Of a stretch of 64,000 nucleotides of DNA, positions 44,233 through 54,860 are shown piece after piece. Within the stretch, counting starts at the first letter, position 1. Each line of letters opens with the position of its first letter. The position numbers and the translations under genes were made by a program. The notes below the pieces were generated by a model. That model did no database searches, was not told where the DNA came from, and was given only the letters and a program-made list of their open reading frames with translations. Source of the stretch: Streptomyces sp. WMMB 322 (GTDB lineage Bacteria > Actinomycetota > Actinomycetes > Streptomycetales > Streptomycetaceae); the NCBI RefSeq assembly GCF_900090145.1, contig NZ_FMHI01000001.1, positions 434,001 to 498,000 of the forward strand, read 5' to 3'.

Positions 44233-47200
44233 GTGCTCCAGACCTGGGTCATCGTCACGGCGTCGGTCGCCTACCTGGGCGTGCTGTTCGCCGTGGCCTT
44301 CTTCGGCGACCGGCGGGCGGACGCCGGCCGGAGCCTGATCAACAACGGCACGGTCTACGCGCTGTCCCTCGCGGTGTACGCCACCTCCTGGACGTACTAC
44401 GGCAGTGTGGGCCGGGCAGCCACGGCCGGGGTCAACTTCCTGTCCGCCTACTTGGGGCCGACGCTCATGCTCGCGCTGGGCTGGCTTCTGCTGCGCAGAC
44501 TCATCCGGATCAGCCGCCGGCACCGGATCACGTCGCTGGCCGACTTCGTCTCCGCCCGCTACGGCAAGAGCGCCGCGCTGGGCGGCCTGGTCACGGTCAT
44601 CGCCGTGATCGGGATCGTTCCCTACATCGCTCTCCAGCTCAAAGCGGTCTCCAACACCTTCGAGATCATCCGGCTGCACCCGGCGATCACCCCCACGTCG
44701 CAGCTCGGCCACGTCCCGCCGCTCCAGGACAGCGCGTTCTACGTGGCGCTGCTGCTCGCCGCCTTCACCATCCTCTTCGGGACCCGGCACCTGGACGCCA
44801 CCGAACGCCACGAGGGCGTTGTCGCCGCCATCGCGTTCGAGTCCGTGGTCAAGCTCGTGATGTTCCTCTCGGCCGGGATCTTCGTGACCTTCTGGATGTT
44901 CTCGGGGTTCGACGACCTGTTCACCCAGGCCGCGGACGCCGGCCTCACCCGGCTGTTCACGCTGCAGGAGCAGACCGGATACGGCGAGTGGGTCTGGCTC
45001 AACGTGCTGTCCATGCTGGCGGTCGTGCTGCTGCCACGGCAGTGGCAGATCACCGTCGTCGAGAACGTCGACGAGCGGCATCTCAAGCGGGCGATGTGGC
45101 TCTTTCCGCTGTACCTGCTCGCGATCAACGTTTTCGTGCTGCCGGTCGCGGCCGGCGGGCTGCTGACGTTCGGAAAGTCCGTCGACGCCGACACCTATGT
45201 GCTGGCCCTGCCGATGGCCGAGGGCCAGCAGGCACTCGCGCTGTTCGTCTTCATCGGCGGCATCAGCGCGGCCACCGCCATGATCATCGTCGAGACCGTC
45301 GCGCTCAGCACCATGGTGTCGAACTCGCTGGTGATGCCGCTGCTGCTGCGCGGCAAGGCCCGGATCGCCCAACGGGCGGACCTCACCGGGCTGGTGCTCG
45401 GCATCCGCAGGACGACCATCGTGCTCGTCCTGCTGCTCGGGTACGCCTACTTCCGGCTCGCCGGCGAGGGGCCGACGCTGGTGTCGATCGGGCTGGTGTC
45501 GTTCGCGGCGGTGGCACAGTTCGCGCCCGCGATCCTGGGTGGCCTGTTCTGGAAGGGCGGCACCCGCCGGGGTGTGCTGACCGGTCTGGTGGCCGGTTTC
45601 GCCGTGTGGACGTACACGCTGCTGCTGCCCAGCTTCGCCGAGTCCGGGCTGCTGCCCGCCTCCTTCCTGCGCGAGGGCCCCTTCGGGGTCGAACTGCTCC
45701 GGCCCGAGCAGCTCTTCGGCCTGGCGGGAATGGACCCGATCAGCCATGCGATGTTCTGGAGCGCGCTGCTGAACCTCGGCGGGTACGTCGCGGTCTCCCT
45801 CGCCGGACGGCCGGACGCCGCCGAGCGTGAACAGGCCGTGCAGTTCGTCGACGTCCTTGCGGAGTCCGTCCGGGAACGGCGCTGGCAGGTCCGCGCCACG
45901 GTCGGCGACCTCCAGAGGCTGCTGGAGCGCTTCCTCGGACGGGACGGCGCCCAGCGGGCGATGCGCTCGTATTCCGGACGACAGCCCGACTCACCGGAGA
46001 CGGAGGCGTCCCCGGAGTTCGTCCATCACGCGGAGGCGCAGCTCGCCGGTTCGGTCGGTGTGGCGTCGGCGCGGCTCGCCGTCGACGCGGTGGCCGGAGA
46101 GGAGCAGATAGGAACCGACGACGTGATGGAGATGATCGGCGAGGCGTCACAGCGGATCGAACTGGTCCGCGGGCGGCTGCGGTTGCTCTACGACGCGACC
46201 GGCGGCATCGGCACGACCCTCGACGTGACGCATACGGCCGAAGAACTCGCCCAGGTAGCCGTCCCGCGCTTCGCCGACTATGTCACCGTCGACCTTGCCG
46301 AGCCCGTACTGCGCGGCGAAGAACCGGGGGTCAACGGCGCCGGCATCACTACGAGCGACGGCGGTACGCGGATGCGTCGCCTCGCCTTCAGCGGTATCCA
46401 CAGCGACGCCCCGCTGTTCGCCACCGGCGACCTGATCACCTTTGTGCGCTCCTCGCCGCAGTCACGCAGCTTCGAGACCGGCAAGGCCGTTCTGGTGCCC
46501 CGCCTGGCGGAGTCCCCGGGATGGCAGGCGATCGATCACGCGCGGGCATGGCAGGTCATCGGGTACGGCATCCACTCGCTGATCGCGGCACCGCTGCATG
46601 CCCGCGGTGTACTGCTGGGCGTCGTCAACTTCTGGCGTTCCGAGAAGCCCGAGCCGTTCGAGGAGGACGATCTGTCCCTCGCCGCGGAACTGGCCGCCCG
46701 AGCCGCCGTCTCCCTCGACAACGCGCGCCGCTACACCCGCGAACACGGCATGGCCGTGACACTGCAACGCAGCCTGCTGCCCCGCGCGCTGCCCGAACAG
46801 AAAGCCGTCGAGGTCGCCTCCCGCTATCTGCCCGCGCAGGAGGGCGTCGGCGGCGACTGGTTCGACGTCATCCCGCTCCCGGGCGCCCGCGTCGCGCTGG
46901 TCATGGGAGACGTCGTCGGGCACGGACTGCATGCCGCGGCCACCATGGGACGGCTGCGCACGGCCGTGCACAACTTCTCCGCGCTCGACCTGCCGCCCGA
47001 CGAACTCCTCGGCCACCTCGACGAGTTGGTCACCCGCATCGACCAGGACGCGATCGACGCCGGCGATGAGACCGCCATCACCGGCGCCACCTGCCTGTAC
47101 GCGATCTACGACTCCGTGACCCGCGACTGCGCCATCGCCCGCGCCGGCCACCTGACGCCCGCGCTGGCACGCCCCGACGGCACCGTGGAGTTCCTGGACA

Positions 47201-47859
47201 TACCGTCGGGAGTCCCCCTCGGCATCGGCGGACTGCCCTTCGAGACCACGGAGTTGCAGCTCCCCGAGGGCAGCCGGCTCGTCCTGTTCACCGACGGCCT
47301 GGTCGAACGCCGAGACCAGGACATCGACACCGGGCTCCAGCTTCTCCGCGAGGCCCTCACGCACGCGGAGCAAGCTCCCGAGGAGACCTGTGACGCCGTC
47401 CTCGACGCGCTCCTCCCGGGGCTCCAGAGGGACGACATCGCGCTGCTCGTCGCCCGCACCCAGGTGCTGGGCGCGGACCAGGTCGCCGAGTGGGACGTGG
47501 AGTCCGAACCCTCCGCCGTCGGCCGGGTACGCGTAGCCGTGACCGAACGGCTCGCGGAATGGGAGCTGGAGGGCCTCGTGGACACAACGGAGTTGATCCT
47601 GAGCGAACTGATCACCAACGCCATCCGCCACGCCACCGGACCCATCAAGGTGCGGCTGATCCGCGACCGCACGCTCATCTGCGAGGTCTCCGACCACAGC
47701 AGCACCTCGCCGCACCTGCGCTACGCGGCCACCACCGACGAAGGCGGGCGTGGCCTCTTCCTCGTCGCCCAGCTGACCGACCGCTGGGGCACCCGCTACA
47801 CCAAGCACGGAAAGGTCATCTGGACGGAACAGACAGCGCCGGAGGCTCCCGGCCGCTGA
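44233..47859 (+). CDS. Sodium:solute symporter fused to GAF, PP2C (SpoIIE) phosphatase and anti-sigma-type ATPase
   Basis: A 1208-residue sensory fusion. Residues 1-510 are an SSS-family transporter domain with about 13 helices (LAVYATSWTYYGSVGRAATA; LRRLIRISRRHRITSLADFV). Residues 520-640 form a helical linker and residues about 650-840 a GAF domain. From about residue 845 comes a SpoIIE/PP2C phosphatase, with GGDWFDVIPLPGARVALVMG carrying the metal-binding Asp. From about residue 1095 follows a RsbW/HATPase_c domain with ELILSELITNAIRHA. SSS-linked sensor kinases such as CbrA couple transport to signalling; here the output would be dephosphorylation and possibly phosphorylation of an anti-sigma antagonist. 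No histidine kinase domain is present. The likely partners are STAS proteins elsewhere. The start codon is GTG. Confidence 0.9.
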   Translation: MLQTWVIVTASVAYLGVLFAVAFFGDRRADAGRSLINNGTVYALSLAVYATSWTYYGSVGRAATAGVNFLSAYLGPTLMLALGWLLLRRLIRISRRHRITSLADFVSARYGKSAALGGLVTVIAVIGIVPYIALQLKAVSNTFEIIRLHPAITPTSQLGHVPPLQDSAFYVALLLAAFTILFGTRHLDATERHEGVVAAIAFESVVKLVMFLSAGIFVTFWMFSGFDDLFTQAADAGLTRLFTLQEQTGYGEWVWLNVLSMLAVVLLPRQWQITVVENVDERHLKRAMWLFPLYLLAINVFVLPVAAGGLLTFGKSVDADTYVLALPMAEGQQALALFVFIGGISAATAMIIVETVALSTMVSNSLVMPLLLRGKARIAQRADLTGLVLGIRRTTIVLVLLLGYAYFRLAGEGPTLVSIGLVSFAAVAQFAPAILGGLFWKGGTRRGVLTGLVAGFAVWTYTLLLPSFAESGLLPASFLREGPFGVELLRPEQLFGLAGMDPISHAMFWSALLNLGGYVAVSLAGRPDAAEREQAVQFVDVLAESVRERRWQVRATVGDLQRLLERFLGRDGAQRAMRSYSGRQPDSPETEASPEFVHHAEAQLAGSVGVASARLAVDAVAGEEQIGTDDVMEMIGEASQRIELVRGRLRLLYDATGGIGTTLDVTHTAEELAQVAVPRFADYVTVDLAEPVLRGEEPGVNGAGITTSDGGTRMRRLAFSGIHSDAPLFATGDLITFVRSSPQSRSFETGKAVLVPRLAESPGWQAIDHARAWQVIGYGIHSLIAAPLHARGVLLGVVNFWRSEKPEPFEEDDLSLAAELAARAAVSLDNARRYTREHGMAVTLQRSLLPRALPEQKAVEVASRYLPAQEGVGGDWFDVIPLPGARVALVMGDVVGHGLHAAATMGRLRTAVHNFSALDLPPDELLGHLDELVTRIDQDAIDAGDETAITGATCLYAIYDSVTRDCAIARAGHLTPALARPDGTVEFLDIPSGVPLGIGGLPFETTELQLPEGSRLVLFTDGLVERRDQDIDTGLQLLREALTHAEQAPEETCDAVLDALLPGLQRDDIALLVARTQVLGADQVAEWDVESEPSAVGRVRVAVTERLAEWELEGLVDTTELILSELITNAIRHATGPIKVRLIRDRTLICEVSDHSSTSPHLRYAATTDEGGRGLFLVAQLTDRWGTRYTKHGKVIWTEQTAPEAPGR

Positions 47860-48162
47860 TCGCCGGCGCCCGCGTCCGCCGCGACCCGTCGGCACCGGTG
47901 GGCGAACCGGTGGGCGGACGCTCCGCGAGCCGAGTCCGCCCGCCCCCGACCACAGGCCCACCGGCCGGCCACCCGGGTCACGACGTCAACGACCCCGGAC
48001 CCGACGTGGGTTCGAGGTCGTTCCGATGTCCCGAGGCATCACCTGGTGCCCCCGGTGTGGGACCGATCTGAAGCAGAACGGGGCCGGCTTGGGGACTCCG
48101 GCCGGACAGTCGGTGACCGGGGCCCTTGCCCGCACCCCGGTCGTCCAGGTGCCGCACTTGCG
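47860..48162. other. Convergent intergenic region with a weak hairpin
   Basis: No gene is supported. GACCGGGG (48115-48122) pairs with CCCCGGTC (48135-48142) around a 12-base loop. It lies just past the stop of the minus-strand symporter gene and could end both convergent transcripts. Confidence 0.4.
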
Positions 48163-49704
48163 TCATTGAGTCAGGACCCCCGGACCGTCCATGTGCGATG
48201 CGGGGTGGCGGTTCGCTGTCTTGCTGGTCCAGTCCTGCGTTGGGCGGCGTCCGGCGAACCTGCCGAAAAGCAGTGCCGCCGCGGTGGCGGCGAGCACCCC
48301 GGGCACCATCTCGTAAACGCCCGTTTCCAGCGGCCCCAGGAGCGGGTCGATCTGCTTCCAGAGGAGGACGGTGAGGGCCCCGGTGAGCATTCCGGCCTTC
48401 GCGCCGGCTGCCGTCATCCGCGGCCAGAACAGCGACAGAAGGATCACCGGGCCGAATGCCGCGCCGAAGCCCGCCCAGGCGTACGCGACGATGTCGAGCA
48501 CGGCGCCGCCGCTCAGCGCAATCGCATAGGCGACCAGTGCCACGGCCAGCACACTCAGACGTCCGATCAGCAGCAGTGACGCGTCGGAGGCCTGTCGGTT
48601 GCGGAACGCCCGGTAGAGGTCCTCGGTGAGGGAGGTGGCCGAGACCAGCAGTTGGCTGTCCGCCGTGGACTTGATCGCGGCCAGCACGGCCACCAGCAGG
48701 ACCGCCGCGAGCCAGGGAGAGGTCAGCTGTGCGGACAGGGTGATGAAGACCGTCTCCGGGTTGGCGAGCGGCTTGTCGAGCGCGGCTATCCCGGAAAGCC
48801 CGATGAGGGATGCCCCCACCAGGACGACGGTCACCCAGCCCACGCCCAGACGGCGGGCCAGCGGTATGTCCCGTGTGCTGCGGATACTCATGAAACGGGT
48901 CAGGAGGTGGGGCTGGCCGAAGTAGCCGAGCCCCCAGGCGAGCAGCGAGATCAGTCCGACGGCCCCGAGCGGCTCGCCTGTCGTCCACTTCTCGTCGGCG
49001 AAGGATGCCTCGGTCCCCGGGTCGAGCAGTGCCGGGGCCGCGGCGGTGAGTTCACTGTGCAGCGCGTCGAAGCCGCCGAGCTTCCCGATGGCGATCGCAG
49101 GGAGGGCAATGGCCGTGAGGAACATCAGCGTGCCCTGTATGGAGTGGGTGACGCTCAGGGCGCGGAAGCCGCCGAGGATGGTGTAGATGACGATCACCAC
49201 GGCGAAGACGGTGAGTCCCAATTCGAAGCCCGTGCCGAAGATCTCGTCGGCCAGGAGACCGCAGGCGACCAGTCCGCCGGCGACGTAGATGGTGAAGAAC
49301 ACCACGGTGACGACGGCCGACAGGAACCGGATCACCCTGCTCCGGTCCTCGAACCGCTCCTCCAGATATGACGGCAGGGTCACCGCACCGACCCGCTCGG
49401 TGTAGACGCGCAAGCGGGGTGCGACAAGAAGCCAGTTGAGGTAAGTGCCGATGATCAGGCCGCAGGCGATCCAGGTGGCCCCTATGCCAGCCGCGTACAC
49501 GGCGCCCGGCAGCCCCAGGAAGAGCCAGCCGGACATGTCGGCGGCCCCTGCGGACAGCGCGGCTGCCGGGGCGGTGAGTTGACGGCTGCCGACGGTGAAG
49601 TCGTCGAAGGTGGCCGTTTCTTCGTGCGTCATGATGCCGACCATGACCATCGCGATCAGAAAGACTCCGAAGGTGATCATGACGGGGACGGTCAGGGCGA
49701 TCAC
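48163..49704 (-). CDS. PutP-type sodium:proline (or related) symporter
   Basis: A 513-residue SSS-family transporter with 12-13 helices and no extra domains. The start is GTG at 49704 behind GGGAG; the reading frame continues far upstream but that extension is arginine/proline-rich and lacks a membrane character. The family marks are FDDFTVGSRQLTAPAAALSA, the helix ADMSGWLFLGLPGAVYAAGI and SYLEERFEDRSRVIRFLSAV near residue 100. SLLAWGLGYFGQPHLLTRFM near residue 260 is typical of PutP. Residues that bind sodium include the Ser/Gly-rich helix. It faces the SSS-sensor fusion gene, which suggests related ligands. Confidence 0.9.
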   Translation of the reverse strand: MIALTVPVMITFGVFLIAMVMVGIMTHEETATFDDFTVGSRQLTAPAAALSAGAADMSGWLFLGLPGAVYAAGIGATWIACGLIIGTYLNWLLVAPRLRVYTERVGAVTLPSYLEERFEDRSRVIRFLSAVVTVVFFTIYVAGGLVACGLLADEIFGTGFELGLTVFAVVIVIYTILGGFRALSVTHSIQGTLMFLTAIALPAIAIGKLGGFDALHSELTAAAPALLDPGTEASFADEKWTTGEPLGAVGLISLLAWGLGYFGQPHLLTRFMSIRSTRDIPLARRLGVGWVTVVLVGASLIGLSGIAALDKPLANPETVFITLSAQLTSPWLAAVLLVAVLAAIKSTADSQLLVSATSLTEDLYRAFRNRQASDASLLLIGRLSVLAVALVAYAIALSGGAVLDIVAYAWAGFGAAFGPVILLSLFWPRMTAAGAKAGMLTGALTVLLWKQIDPLLGPLETGVYEMVPGVLAATAAALLFGRFAGRRPTQDWTSKTANRHPASHMDGPGVLTQ

Positions 49705-50436
49705 GTGATTCTCCCTGTGATGTGGAAAGAGCGCCGGCACACGCCGCGCACGCGGCAATGAATCGTGAGGGGGAGGAGGGAGCTTAGAAAGGAAAGGCGC
49801 ATTCTGGCCAGGGAATCCGGCGTCGTGCGTTGTGATCGCGTCTGGATCGTGATGCATCAGCAGCACCGGAAACCCGGCCCTTGGTTCGCCGGTCCGCCGA
49901 CAGCGGCCTCCTGCCCCGGTACTCCGGGAGCACAGGGCGAAGCGGTTCCGCAGGCATGCAAGCGCTTCCGGGTCACGTCGCAAGCAGGTGGGCCATGCCA
50001 ACTGCGGTGAGAACAGGGCCGGATGCCGTACGCGCGGCGTCGGCGCAGGTGATCCGGGCGGCCGGCGACGTGCGGGGTGGTGGAGCGGCGCCCGGCGACC
50101 CGCGAACCGAGTCCCCGGAAGGGGCGCCCCAGAAGCGGCTGCCGACAACGCGCGCTGGTCTGAGCCGAAGTTTGCGCCCCCCACACACCCGCGCGCTGCT
50201 CCATTCAGGGTAATTACACACTTTGCCCTGGTGTGCCGTTTCGAGGCGTGAGTCCATCAATGGTATTGGCCGCTGTCACCCGGGCCCCGGTTCAGCCGGG
50301 GCACCGTTCGAAGACGTGCTCTGGTCGTTGCTCCCAACTCCGATGCGGAAAGGGGGCATTGGGCCCGGACCACAAAGACGCGCAGCAGTGGCGCGGGGTG
50401 ATGAGGAAGCGGCGGGCGCGACGAGAGGGGCGGACC
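49705..50436. other. Divergent intergenic region upstream of the symporter and Ig-repeat genes
   Basis: No gene is convincing. A less GC-rich pocket lies at 50205-50280 (TAATTACACACTTTGCCC) and may carry a promoter of the Ig-repeat gene. The 49705-49800 stretch (AGGGGGAGGAGGGAGC) reads on the minus strand as pyrimidine-rich leader of the symporter. Short arginine-rich frames here have no supporting features. Confidence 0.45.
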
Positions 50437-53400
50437 GTGGCATCACCCACCATCACCCAAGTGACTTCCTCGCCGACGTCGTCGGTGTTCGGGCAGGAGG
50501 TTGTCTTCACTGCCACGGTTGCGTCTGTGGTTCCGGGTCAGGGCGTCCCGACGGGGACGGTGACTTTTGTGATCTACGGGAGTGGGGGGCGGTAGTTACA
50601 CGGTGCCGCTTGATGCGAGTGGCAAGGCGACGGTCGCCTCGGCGTCCCTGGGGACCGGTACACACACGGTCACTGCGACCTATAACGGTTCTGCTCAGTT
50701 CTCGCGCTCCAGTGGCTCGTACCAGCATGCGGTGACGAGGGCGGCGACGAGTACGGAGGTGTCGTCGTCGCCCGAGCCGTCGCAGGAGGGGGCGCCGGTG
50801 ACGTTCACCGCGACGGTCACCGCGGTGGCTCCGGGTGCCGGGACGCCTTCCGGCCTCGTGCAGTTCGTCATCGACGCGCTTCCCGTCAGGTGGGTGCGGC
50901 TCGATGCGAGTGGTGTCGCCTCCGTCACGGTGACAGGACTCCAGGCGGGCTCGCAGTCGGTGATCGCCATCTACATGGGTGACGGCGATTTCCAGCCGTC
51001 CACTTTCAGTGGCACTCATACGGTGACGCCGACGCAGAAGGCGACGACCACGACGGTGACTTCGGTCCCTGATCCGTCGGTGTTCGGGCAGCCGGTGACG
51101 CTGAGCGCCACTGTGGCTGCGGTTCCGCCGGCTTCGGGCACTCCCACCGGGACGGTCACCTTCACCGTCGACGGTCCAGGCGGAGGCACGTTCACCGCTC
51201 CGGTCAACGCGTCGGGTGTCGCCAGTGTCAGCGTCGGCACGCTCGGTACCGGAAGTCACGGCATCACCGCCACCTACAGCGGCGACGCCGACTTCCGTAC
51301 GTCCGCCGGCACCGACTCGCAAAGCGTCCAGGCCGCGGCGACGACCGTCACGGTGACCTCCGCACCCGACCCGTCCACGTCGGGCCAGCCCGTGACCATC
51401 AGCGCGACGGTCTCACCCGTCGCCCCAGGAGCGGGGATTCCGACGGGGACCGTCACCTTCGCCATCACCGGAACCGGCGGCGGCACCTTCACCGAAACCC
51501 TCGACGCCTCCGGCACCGCCCAACTAAGCCTCAGCACCCTAGGCTTGGGCTCCCACACCATCACCGCCACCTACAACGGCGCTCCCGACTACGCCGTTGC
51601 CACCGGCACGGACACCCACACGGTCGAGGTGGAGCCCTCGACGACGACCACGCTCACGTCCGGCCCCGATCCGTCCGTGTTCGGGCAGCCGGTCACCTTC
51701 ACCGCGACGGTCACCCCGGCGCAGCCCGGACCCGTACCGACCGGCACCGTCACGTTCACCGTCGCCGGGACCGGCGGAGGCACCTTCAGCCGGCCGCTGG
51801 ACGCCTCCGGCACCGCCCAGCTCACCCTCGACACCCTCGGTGTCGCCACCCACCCGGCCACGGCGGACTACAGCGGCGACACCGACTACGAACCCTCGGC
51901 CGGCGCCGACACCCACACGGTCGACGTGGCGGCCACGACAACCACCGTGGCCTCGTCACCCGATCCGACGGTGTTCGGGCAGACCGTCACCTTCACCGCC
52001 ACCGTCGCGCCCGTCGCACCGGGGGCGGGGGTCCCGACCGGCATGGTCACCTTCACCGTCGACGGCGCCGGCGGAGGAACCTTCACCGCAGCCCTCGACG
52101 CCTCCGGCACCGCCTCGGTCAGCACCGGCGCACTCGCCGCCGGCAGCCACACCGCCCAAGCCACCTACATCGGGGACAGCAACTTCGCCTCCTCCACCGG
52201 CACCGACACCCACACCGTCGACCCCGCCTCGACCACCACCACCGTCAACTCCGCGCCCGACCCCTCCGTCTTCGGGCAGCCCGTCACTTTCACGGCCACC
52301 GTGACGCCCATCGCCCCGGGGGCGGGAACCCCGACCGGCACCGTCACCTTCGCTCTCAGCGGGAGCGGCGGCACGACCACCGTGCCGCTGGAGGCTGACG
52401 GCACTGCCCAGCTCACCCTCAACTCCCTGCCTGCGGACATCTATTCGGTCACCGTCAGCTACAGCGGCGACTCCGGCTACGCCCCCTCGACCGGCAGCGG
52501 CGCACACACCGTCAACCGGGCATCGACGACGACTGCTCTCTCCGCCACTCCCGATCCGTCCGCGCTCGGTGCGCCGGTCACCGTGAGCGCCACCGTCGTC
52601 CCGGTCGCTCCGGGAGCGGGCACCCCGACGGGCACCGTCACCTTCGCCATCACCGGAACCGGGGGAGGGACCTTCACCGAAACCGTCGACGCGTCCGGCA
52701 CCGCTCAACTCATCATCAGCACCCTCGGCTTGGGTTCCCACACCATCACCGCCACCTACGACGGCGACGGCAATTTCGTCACGTCCGCCGCGACGGACAC
52801 TCACACGGTCGAGGTGGAGCCCTCGACGACGACCACGCTCACCTCCGGCCCCGATCCGTCCGTGTTCGGGCAGGCGGTCACCTTCACCGCGACGGTCACC
52901 CCGGCACAGCCCGGACCGGTACCGACGGGCACCGTCACCTTCACTGTCCACGGTTCCGGCGGAGGCACCTTCAGCCGGCCGCTGGACGCCGACGGCGCCG
53001 CCCAGCTCACCCTCGACACCCTCGGTGTCGCCACCCACCCGGCCACGGCGGACTACAGCGGCGACACCGACTACGACCCCTCGACCGGCGCCGACACGCA
53101 CACCGTGAACCCGGCGGATACGACCACGACCGTCAACTCCAGCCCCGATCCGACGGTGTTCGGGCAGACCGCCACCTTCACCGCGACCGTCACCCCGGTA
53201 CCGCCGGGCGCCGGAACCCCGGCCGGCGCGGTCACGTTCACCATCGACGGCACGATCACCCTCACCGGAACCCTCGACGGCACCGGCACGGCCACCGTCA
53301 GTACGAGCACACTCCCGGCAGGCAGCCACACCATCGAGGCGACCTACAACGGCGCGGGAGACCCCAGCTTCAACACCTCCACCGGCACCGACACGCACAC

Positions 53401-54577
53401 CGTGAACCCGGCGGATACGACCACGACCGTCAACTCCAGCCCGGATCCGACGGTGTTCGGGCAGCCGGTCACCTTCACCGCGACCGTCACTCCGGTGCCG
53501 CCGGGTGCGGGCACCCCGACCGGCACCGTCACCTTCACCATCGACGGCGGCGGCCCCACCACCGTGCCCGTGGAAACGGACGGCACGGCCCGGCTCACCC
53601 TCAACTCCCTGCCGACGGGCGGCCATTCGGTGAGCGCCCTCTACAACGGCGACGCCGGCTTCAGTACGTCCGCCGGCACCGGCACCCACACCGTCAATCA
53701 GGCGGCGACCGCCACTGCCGTCTCCTCCGAGCCCGAGCCGTCCGTCATCGGCCAGACGGTCACTTTCACCGCCACCGTCACACCCGTGGCCCCGGGTGCC
53801 GGAACACCCACCGGCACCGTGACCTTCGGCATCGCCGGCGGCCCCACCCTCACGGGGACGCTCGACGGCATGGGTGTCGCCACGGTCAGCACCGGCGCCC
53901 TCTCCGTCGGCAACTACGGCGTCACAGCGACCTATGCGGGGGACGGGAACTTCACCGGTTCGTCCGGCACCGGCACCCACACCGTCAACCGGGCGGCGAC
54001 CACCACCACCGTCTCCTCCGCCCCCGACCCGTCCACCTTCGGCGAGACGGTCACAGTCACCGCCACGGTCGCCTCGGACCTGCCGGTGGCAGGCACCCCG
54101 ACGGGCACGGTGACATTCCTGTTCGACGGCGCAACGCCGGTCACAGCACCCCTCGTCAACGGCGTCGCCACAACCACCACCAGCGTTCTGGGCACCGGCC
54201 CGCACACGATCACGGCAAACTACGGCGGTGGACCCGACTTCGCCCCGTCCAACGGCACGGACACCCACACCGTCAACCCCGGTTCGACGACCACCACCGT
54301 CGTCTCGTCACCCGACCCTTCTCTTCCCGGCCGAGTCGTCACCTTCACCGCCACGGTGTCGCCCACACCTCCCGCAACGGGGATCCCGACCGGGACCGTC
54401 ACCTTCACCATCGCAGGTGGCGGCGGAGGCACGTTCACGGCGGCGCTGGTCAACGGCGTCGCCACGGTCACCAACAGGGGACTGGCCATCGGGCCGCATG
54501 CCGTCTCCGCCACCTACAACGGCGACCCCCAGTTCGCCCCGTCGACCGGCACCGACACCCACACCGTCATTCCATGA
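50437..54577 (+). CDS. Ig-like domain repeat protein, 14 repeats, interrupted by a one-base frameshift
   Basis: Fourteen repeats of about 95 residues, each with the pattern SSPDPSVFGQPVTFTATV, then GTPTGTVTF, then LGTGSHTITATYNGD and TDTHTVN, make up nearly the entire protein. This is the bacterial Ig-like (Big_5/Ig_3 type) beta-sandwich. The first 48 codons are in one frame from GTG 50437, and the rest (50582-54577) is in the next frame. The break lies in a run of six G at 50584-50589 inside repeat 1; five G would restore GSGGGSYTVPLDASG, exactly like the other repeats. There is no signal peptide and no sortase or membrane anchor. Repeats 4-7 are copied as 8-11 (see repeat entry). It is probably a scaffold or adhesin-like protein of unknown export route. 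Confidence 0.75.
51445..53090 (+). repeat. Four-domain duplication (period 1185 bp) in the Ig-repeat gene
   Basis: The block 51445-51905 recurs at 52630-53090 with only scattered changes. The register of 1185 bp also holds for the next repeats (52241 matches 53426). The period equals four Ig-like repeats (395 residues). A second, closer pair of identical stretches (about 55 bp) is spaced 297 bp apart at 53105 and 53402, one repeat length. Confidence 0.8.
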
Positions 54578-54848
54578 CCGGACAAGACCGGATCATGGAA
54601 GAGGGCCCGATCGTGCTGCGGCCGGACCTGGAATGGGACCGTCTGCGGTGACGCGGCGTCCACCGCAGGGACAGGGCGGACGAACGGGCGGTCAAGGGAA
54701 GAGCCCCCGGCGACCCAGCGGACGTGCTGGTCGTCGCGCCGCCGGACAGCACGCCGGACAGCACACCGCGCGGCGACCGCCTCCGCGCAGACGAGCGGTC
54801 CTGCGGGTTGCGGGGCCTCCAGCGCCCTGCCGGGGGAGATCGGCGTCG

Positions 54849-54860
54849 GATAATCGCCGC
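54849..54860 (+). promoter_or_regulatory. Possible leaderless-type -10 box (GATAAT)
   Basis: GATAAT at 54849-54854 ends six bases before the ATG at 54861, the spacing seen for leaderless transcripts in Streptomyces. There is no ribosome site upstream of this ATG, which agrees with leaderless expression. No -35 box is recognisable at 17-18 bases. Confidence 0.45.

Noticed and set aside
43523..44338. Plus-strand frame bridging the RpiR end and the symporter start
   Set aside because: Out of frame with both genes and without a start signal. The small membrane protein in the other frame is better supported.
49705..50184. 160-residue N-terminal extension of the PutP-type symporter
   Set aside because: Arg/Pro/Gly-rich with no membrane segment, while GTG 49704 gives the normal family length and a GGGAG site.
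50233..50436. Longer N-terminus for the Ig-repeat protein from ATG 50233 or ATG 50401
   Set aside because: Those extensions are basic and have no signal-peptide character. GTG 50437 has the better GAGAGGGG site.
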